Shown in pieces: positions 58,814 to 64,000 of a stretch of DNA of 64,000 nt; position 1 is the stretch's first letter; every line of letters starts with the position of its first letter. The stretch comes from Labyrinthula sp. Ha. Lineage: Eukaryota > Sar > Bigyra > Labyrinthulida > Labyrinthulaceae. The stretch is taken from contig JAALGZ010000021.1 in assembly GCA_015227615.1 (NCBI GenBank), positions 372,001 to 436,000 on the forward strand. Direction: 5' to 3'. The notes under the pieces are model-generated. The model ran no database searches. It had not been told where the DNA came from and worked only from the letters and a program-made list of their open reading frames with translations. Both the position numbers and the translations under genes were made by a program.

Positions 58814-59656
58814 ATGAAGTTTATTATTATTTCCCTTTTACTCCCTCCTATGGTTTTTTCCAAGACTCAATTACATATGGCGAAGAAGTACCTTAGATTA
58901 TAGAAACAAATAAAATATGTTCATAGTTTACCTCAAAGAACGTTGCAAGAAAATCAACTTGAGTTCAGTCTCATCCAATACCTTGAAGATGGAACATGTT
59001 TGACATTTCCACCTAATGGAGGGTTTTCTATATTTGTAGAAGATTAATTTGATGGAAATACTCAACTTTGGGCATACAATAAAGATACAATACAAATTAT
59101 AAGCAGTGCAGATACATCAAAGTGTTTTCAAGCAACTTATTCGTGACGACATATTCCTCAGTATTGGATTATAATAAAGATGAAAGAAATTAAAAGTTTG
59201 GAGTGAGATCATTCAATAATGGATACAACACACAAAACCAGATTTTATCTCATAAGAATTGATGATTGAAAATTTTTATCATTCTTAGGATGCGCTTTCG
59301 ATCCACAGCCGAAATTATGGTCTTTCATAGCATCAATTCCTGAAGATGCGTACAAGCTAATAGCATGCTAATATGATGGGTTTTGTTTGGCTGCAACTTC
59401 TCTTACCAGAGTGTATAAAAATGCAACAGAGTGTAATGGAAATTTGAATCTGTTTTGGGCATACAATGAGGTAAGAGGACAATTAGTAAGAGGAACTGAT
59501 TCGAGTGGATGTCTTATACTAGAACTGTTCAACATCAACTCAAGAGCTAAAACAGAATCCTGTGACATTAATTTGGATGAACAGAAGATTAGAGCGACAA
59601 GTTTAGTAGATGGTTACGTTAAGAGTGCTGTGAATGGGAGAGTGTTGAATAGATAA
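58814..59656 (+). pseudogene. Decayed ricin-B-type lectin copy
   Basis: Starts with an ATG and a readable signal peptide (MKFIIISLLLPPMVFS) and continues with lectin-like blocks YLEDGTCLTFPPNGGFS, GNTQLWAYNKDTIQIIS, DTSKCFQATYS and YDGFCLAATSLTRVYKNATE, then LNLFWAYNEVRGQLVRG, all in the order of the intact neighbour. Several stops and shifts interrupt it; the longest surviving frame is the last third (59387-59656). Head-to-head with the intact lectin, it looks like an inverted duplicate that has lost function. Confidence 0.82.
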
Positions 59657-60083
59657 AGACGAAATGTAGAGAATATGGTTTGCTTTGGAACTGAGACTGA
59701 AGTAAAATGGACTGCTCGGTCATTTTATTATGTTGCATTTTCTTAGTCCATGTGAAGAAAGAAGTACTTGTAAGAAAATAATGTAAATTTCAGTTTCCAA
59801 ATTTTTTACACAAGCATGTAAATCAAAATTCTATTGATAATAATATGCAATATATAAATTAGTATCTTATTCTAAGTAATTTGAGAGAAATGTTAAGAAT
59901 TTGACCTATCTTAGACATTTATATTTAAGTACTAACATATATATACTGTTTAAACAAACTTATTGGTGTTTATTATATAAAATAGTTTATTTTCTAACTT
60001 ATCTGCAACGTAAGCGGAATTAAAAATCCAACACTAAAAGTAATTTCCTTTCTTAAGAATAAGCTAGTCGCTCTTTTTTTCAT
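59657..60083. other. Intergenic spacer
   Basis: AT-rich, 3' flanks of the lectin pseudogene and the EGF-7TM gene; nothing recognised. Confidence 0.4.
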
Positions 60084-61258
60084 CTACACTTCAGAAACAC
60101 TTACAGCCTCACTCTGCTCATGAAAAACTATTGGATTCTCCGAAGAACTTGTTTGGAGAAGACCATTCCTGGAGTTTAACATAGAAACTTTCCTATGTAT
60201 TCTTTTCTTTGTCTTTGGTCCATTTCGTGCTTTATCCAAATAAACAATAACAACATAAGTAATATACAAACTAATCCAACTCCTTAAAATCTGTGCTCCT
60301 GAAAAAAATAGGTTAATTTCTCCTTCTGGTGGTACTACAAGTTTATATTCTGAAGGATCTGGTACAACATATAAAAATATAATAACTGGAATTGCAAAGA
60401 CTTCAAAAACTGTGAAAGAAATACATAATCTACAAAAAACTTCGTGTAATATCTTTCCTTGATAACGAAGGCCTTCATCAGGAGTTCCTATTAAAGGCTT
60501 ATTGAATTTATTCTTTGCATAATGTAAAATAGCGATTTCAAATAAGTATAAAGGAACAGTTAAAACTATAATCACGTAAGCATCATAAGTAAATGCAACC
60601 ATAATAATAACCATGATTGGGATTGATAGTTGAAAGGAAACAATACATATTTGAAATCTTTTGAAGATTTTCTTGCTGTTTGGGTCTAATGCCGCAGTGT
60701 ATCCAAAATGTAACCAAAGAAGTGATATCTGCAAAAATAACCAAAAGACTAAGCTAAAAAACATATGAACTGATACATCTCGAGGAATAGAAAAGTCTCC
60801 TTTTTTACTTTTGTTATGATCAACAGTTACTTTACCAAACTCAGCAGGATTGACTAGATTAGCAAGTGTGAAACATTCAGAAAGTATGATGAATAAAATA
60901 ATAAAAAAATTCAGATACATAAGTAAGGCTTTTGACATAAAGAAGTTACTAAGAAAAACTTCTTTCCCACAAATAATGGTTACCTTTGAACTGCATTGTG
61001 TGGTCCTAAATTTTGTAGAAACATGTTGTCCAAGAAAGTAAATACAAAGAAATAATAAATATAAAGCCACTGGAACAGTAATTGCAAAAATAGTAAACAA
61101 CAAATAACTCTGAGGTCCGTATTCAAGACAGTCTTCACCTTTCCAACCATAACTACAATAAAATCAACACAAAAGTAGTACTAAAAGTGACAAGCACAAC
61201 TTTCACCATAACACTCCTCCGAAGCTGGACAATTAGTATCAAACTCACATTCTGACAT
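60084..61258 (-). CDS. EGF-like plus seven-transmembrane protein
   Basis: Exons 61258-61182 and 61152-60084 join across a 29-nt GT-AG intron to 1146 nt (381 residues). The intron splits an EGF-like module (residues about 4-37) whose six cysteines read C4, C10, C16, C21, C23 and C34, ending YGWKGEDC. Seven hydrophobic segments follow, starting near residues 45, 100, 155, 195, 220, 260 and 300. The tail is basic then Ser-rich (NGPKTKKRIHRK...). An extracellular EGF module, seven membrane spans and a cytoplasmic tail is the layout of a receptor. It also recalls the TMEM8/PGAP6 arrangement, but I do not see the hydrolase His/Ser/Asp set of that family. No cleavable signal peptide precedes the EGF module from this start, so an upstream exon is possible. 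Confidence 0.82.
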
Positions 61259-61524
61259 ATTTTTTTTTTAATTTTTAATTCTATGCTTGCTGAGGAAACT
61301 TTGTTATGTCCTTTGAGTTCATATTTTGTTTTCCCAGTATTTATCTATGTACCAGCAATATATATTCATTTCCCGACTGTACCGAAACAACTTTTTCCCG
61401 GAAACCGGGTATAAATGGCATAATTAAACAGAAATCCTCTATAGAAAAATTCTTACCAAGTACGATTTTCATGACTTTTTTAATACAATTTTAAATTATA
61501 TTCGCAAAATTCGATTCTGTTAAC

Positions 61525-61690
61525 TAGAAAGAAATACTGTAATTATTGTTTCTTATTGTGCTTACCGTTAACTATTGGGAAGAATAATTAAATTTTGCCT
61601 ACCGTTATAAACAGTAAGAAATCAGTAACGGAAAGTGAATTTTATGGACATTGCCGTTAAGCACGATTTTCACGATAACTACTTTGGTTT
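61525..61690. repeat. CCGTTAA motif array, left arm
   Basis: Contains TTACCGTTAACTAT (61562-61575), TACCGTTATAAAC, AGTAACGG and GCCGTTAAGCACG. ATTGTGCTTACCGTTA at 61555-61570 is the exact reverse complement of 62484-62499 in the right arm. Together the arms could be sub-terminal repeats of a roughly 1-kb non-autonomous DNA element or a cluster of protein-binding sites. Confidence 0.65.
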
Positions 61691-62384
61691 CTGAAACTAT
61701 TTAACTATTTAATATTCTTTCCCAAATCATATCTTCATAACATATTCTGAGTACAAAGGAATAAAATTGAAGTAAAAGCTTTCGCAGAAGTAAAGGTAAC
61801 AAAGAATCAACATCATTTGTAAGCTTTTTGATATGAAAATCTTCTTATGACTACTAACCTTACCATTGAAGCTATCTCAATCTCAGCAAAAAATGAACTC
61901 TTAGAGAGTAGTGGAATATTTCAAATGCATTTTTTGAATAAATCTAAAGAACAAATTATACTCTCTGAGTGAAAATGGAACAGCTAAAATGAAGGTAATA
62001 CCTTGGCGATAGCGAAAATTTTCCATAATATTGATATAGAAATGTACCTAAGATGGCTTAAACTTAAAAAAATGTGCTTAAGAGAAATTAATTCAACAAA
62101 TTTTTAGCTCAGTAGATTGTTTTTTCTGTTTTACCTTAGCTTTAGCGTTTCTCCTCATAAACAAAATGTCTCTCGGACAGCTCAGCTAAGTAAAATTTAC
62201 AGCAAGTAGAAGGCCACTAGTTTGGAACCTTCAGCAGACATATTACTCTTTGTTAATGTTTAAAAACCAATATTATTTCTTTTGGCGCCACCTTTTTTAT
62301 TCAAACAAGGAGTTTTTTCTGGACTTGTTTGGTTTGGGATTTAACTAGGAAGAGAAAAATTCGAGTTTGGTTAATTTAGGAAAA

Positions 62385-62560
62385 CATATCCGTATCTACC
62401 GTTGCCTGTCGTGCTTATCGTGCATTCCGTTATTTCCATGTTACCTCCGTTTAACGATTAGTCTACAATTTCCTTACCGATATTAACGGTAAGCACAATT
62501 ATCGGAAAATTACCGTTAACTATCGCGAAAAACGATACGATAAGAAATACTGTCTTGAGT
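62385..62560. repeat. CCGTTAA motif array, right arm
   Basis: Contains TACCGTTGCC, TTCCGTTA, CTCCGTTTAACG, TTAACGGTAAGCACAAT (62483-62499) and TTACCGTTAACTAT (62510-62523, identical to 61562-61575). AAGAAATACTGT follows, and GAAATACTGT occurs also in the left arm. Both direct and inverted copies are present. Confidence 0.65.
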
Positions 62561-64000
62561 TTGTTATTATGAACCTGGTTTGCAGTAAGAGTATTGTGAA
62601 TTTTTGGGAACCTGTCGAAGATTCGGTAGAGAAGTTTGAATATCCAGTTGAACTGGGTTCAAGATTCTTGCCGATAAATTGGTTGGGAGTTGAAATACAA
62701 AGACTAAACTCTATTCAACGCAGTTGAAAATCTTTGCAACTGCGGCTTTTGCGTATCAAGTTTCATGATTGCACAACAAACTGCGACTAGAGATGGAAAG
62801 TGAGGAAGATTCCTCACTCAGTCAGAATCATGTAATTCTTCAATCTGAAAATGTTACATAGTCATTGAATCCTAACTCATTGCTCTACAGAGATTCGTTT
62901 AGACTCATTCAGTTACTCAGAAAACTCCTCATAAACAAGATCTATTCTCCAGTCAGAAATCCTTCTGTACTACTACAGGTGACTATGCTAAAGCATTGAT
63001 GATTTAATTTTTTATTAACAAACTCTTACGCAAAATATTTGATGACAATCACCAATACATACCGGATTACTTAGATTAATTTATACTATTCATAGGTTAC
63101 AACAGGTCCGTTTTTTCATTGACATGTGATTCACTGATATTGAAACCTCCAAAATATTTAGCCATATCTCTTCCGGTAGAACTTCTTAAACGTAACTACA
63201 ATGCATGAGATAGTTCTACTTCTTGCAAGACTTTGTATAATATATAGAGTTGCAGCAGAAAAGTAGCTTATTTTCACGACATTTCGACACCACTCACGCA
63301 TCTTTTCAATAGCTCTTGAATACTGATCAGAATTTTACTTGAATGTATTTCTCTTATACATTATTTCTCGGAAAGTATTCTCAATACAAAATCAAGGGAC
63401 ACTTTGCGCGTATGATGACAATAGAATTTAATCCAAACCCCATATTGTATAGCCGTGTAAATGTCAGTTATTCTTTTTTTTCTCTAAGATTCAGGTTTGA
63501 TGTTAGCTATGTAGTGTACATTCTCAGGAAAATTTGCCATAGACATCATTCTTCCCTTGATACTAAAGAAAAAGATAACAAATTCTGCAGGCTACAATTA
63601 TTCTTGTATAGAAGCCAGGATGGATGAGTAGATGATGTTAAAAACATAATAGAGAAACAAAATGCAGCTCTTGAATCTTTCTGTGAAAGTGGAATTTAAG
63701 TTCCTTACTAGTATTCTTTAAACCCTAAAAGGAATCTCTACAAACACTACTTGTTGAAGAATAATTATATTTTTCAAGCGAATTTAACGCATGAATGGTG
63801 AATCATATTGTGAGATGCTTGATATCAATTTGCGTTGACTTATTGGGTACATCTGGACATCAATAAACTGGATTCATAACCAAGAAATCATTAAACAATA
63901 CAGTTTCTACATACGTACACCTTGGTTTGTATAACAACGCGCTTTCTTAATATGATATGTCATAGAAAAGTTCAGTATTGTCGCCAATAACTTACAAAAG

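Larger units (their letters stand above)
61259..64000. other. Gene-free stretch with a repeat cluster
   Basis: No supported gene in the last 2.7 kb. It contains two arrays of CCGTTAA-type motifs (listed separately); the remainder is ordinary AT-rich DNA with chance ORFs. Confidence 0.45.

Noticed and set aside
1-64000. tRNA, rRNA, CRISPR and telomeric repeats
   Set aside because: Looked for B-box/T-arm consensus, regular spacer arrays and short telomeric tandem repeats on both strands; none convincing apart from the degenerate boxes in the SINE-like repeats.

Overview
The window is eukaryotic nuclear DNA, strongly AT-rich, using the standard code (TAA, TAG and TGA all end genes). Replication factor C, a TFIIH subunit, a three-repeat Myb protein, mitochondrial-type fumarase and 2-isopropylmalate synthase, an ER thiol oxidoreductase with a KDEL tail and an EGF-7TM protein point to a protist or other microbial eukaryote rather than an animal, because animals lack 2-isopropylmalate synthase. 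I cannot place the lineage further. The clearest hallmark is splicing: reading across exon joins I find 13 GT-AG introns in six genes, all 27-33 nt long and seven of them exactly 29 nt, so several genes were visible only as broken reading frames until these were removed.

Layout. 1-0.6 kb: GC-richer fragment with the end of an unknown coding sequence. 0.6-11.5 kb: gene-free, with a SINE-like repeat, a 44-bp minisatellite and a decayed Ty3/Gypsy element on the minus strand (about 5.2-10.6 kb). 11.5-20.2 kb: very compact gene island (RFC2, a coiled-coil protein, a secreted PA-domain protein, an MFS transporter, a membrane-anchored JmjC protein, a second coiled-coil protein, an unrecognised protein) with gaps of 16-270 bp and one convergent pair whose stop codons overlap. 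20.4-21.2 kb: degenerate leishmanolysin-type protease. 21.2-27.5 kb: desert with a second SINE-like copy. 27.5-29.5 kb: TFB5 and LeuA, convergent and 10 bp apart. 29.7-32.1 kb: Gypsy remnant and an interrupted secreted ricin-B-type lectin. 32.25-37.35 kb: a young Ty1/Copia element with 256-bp LTRs differing at one base. 38.4-43.5 kb: HEAT-repeat protein and fumarase. 44.2-44.9 kb: decayed unknown coding sequence. 46.4-47.9 kb: PDI/calsequestrin-like protein. 47.9-54.9 kb: desert. 54.9-61.3 kb: Myb protein, small split protein kinase, intact secreted lectin, lectin pseudogene, EGF-7TM protein. 61.3-64 kb: no gene; a cluster of TTACCGTTAAC repeats.

Functionally most intact genes are housekeeping (DNA clamp loading, TFIIH repair/transcription, leucine synthesis, TCA cycle, ER protein folding). 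The secreted or surface genes (PA-domain protein, lectins, leishmanolysin relative, EGF-7TM protein) form the variable part, and here three of the copies are decaying. No prokaryotic operon, CRISPR array, rRNA or convincing tRNA gene was seen.
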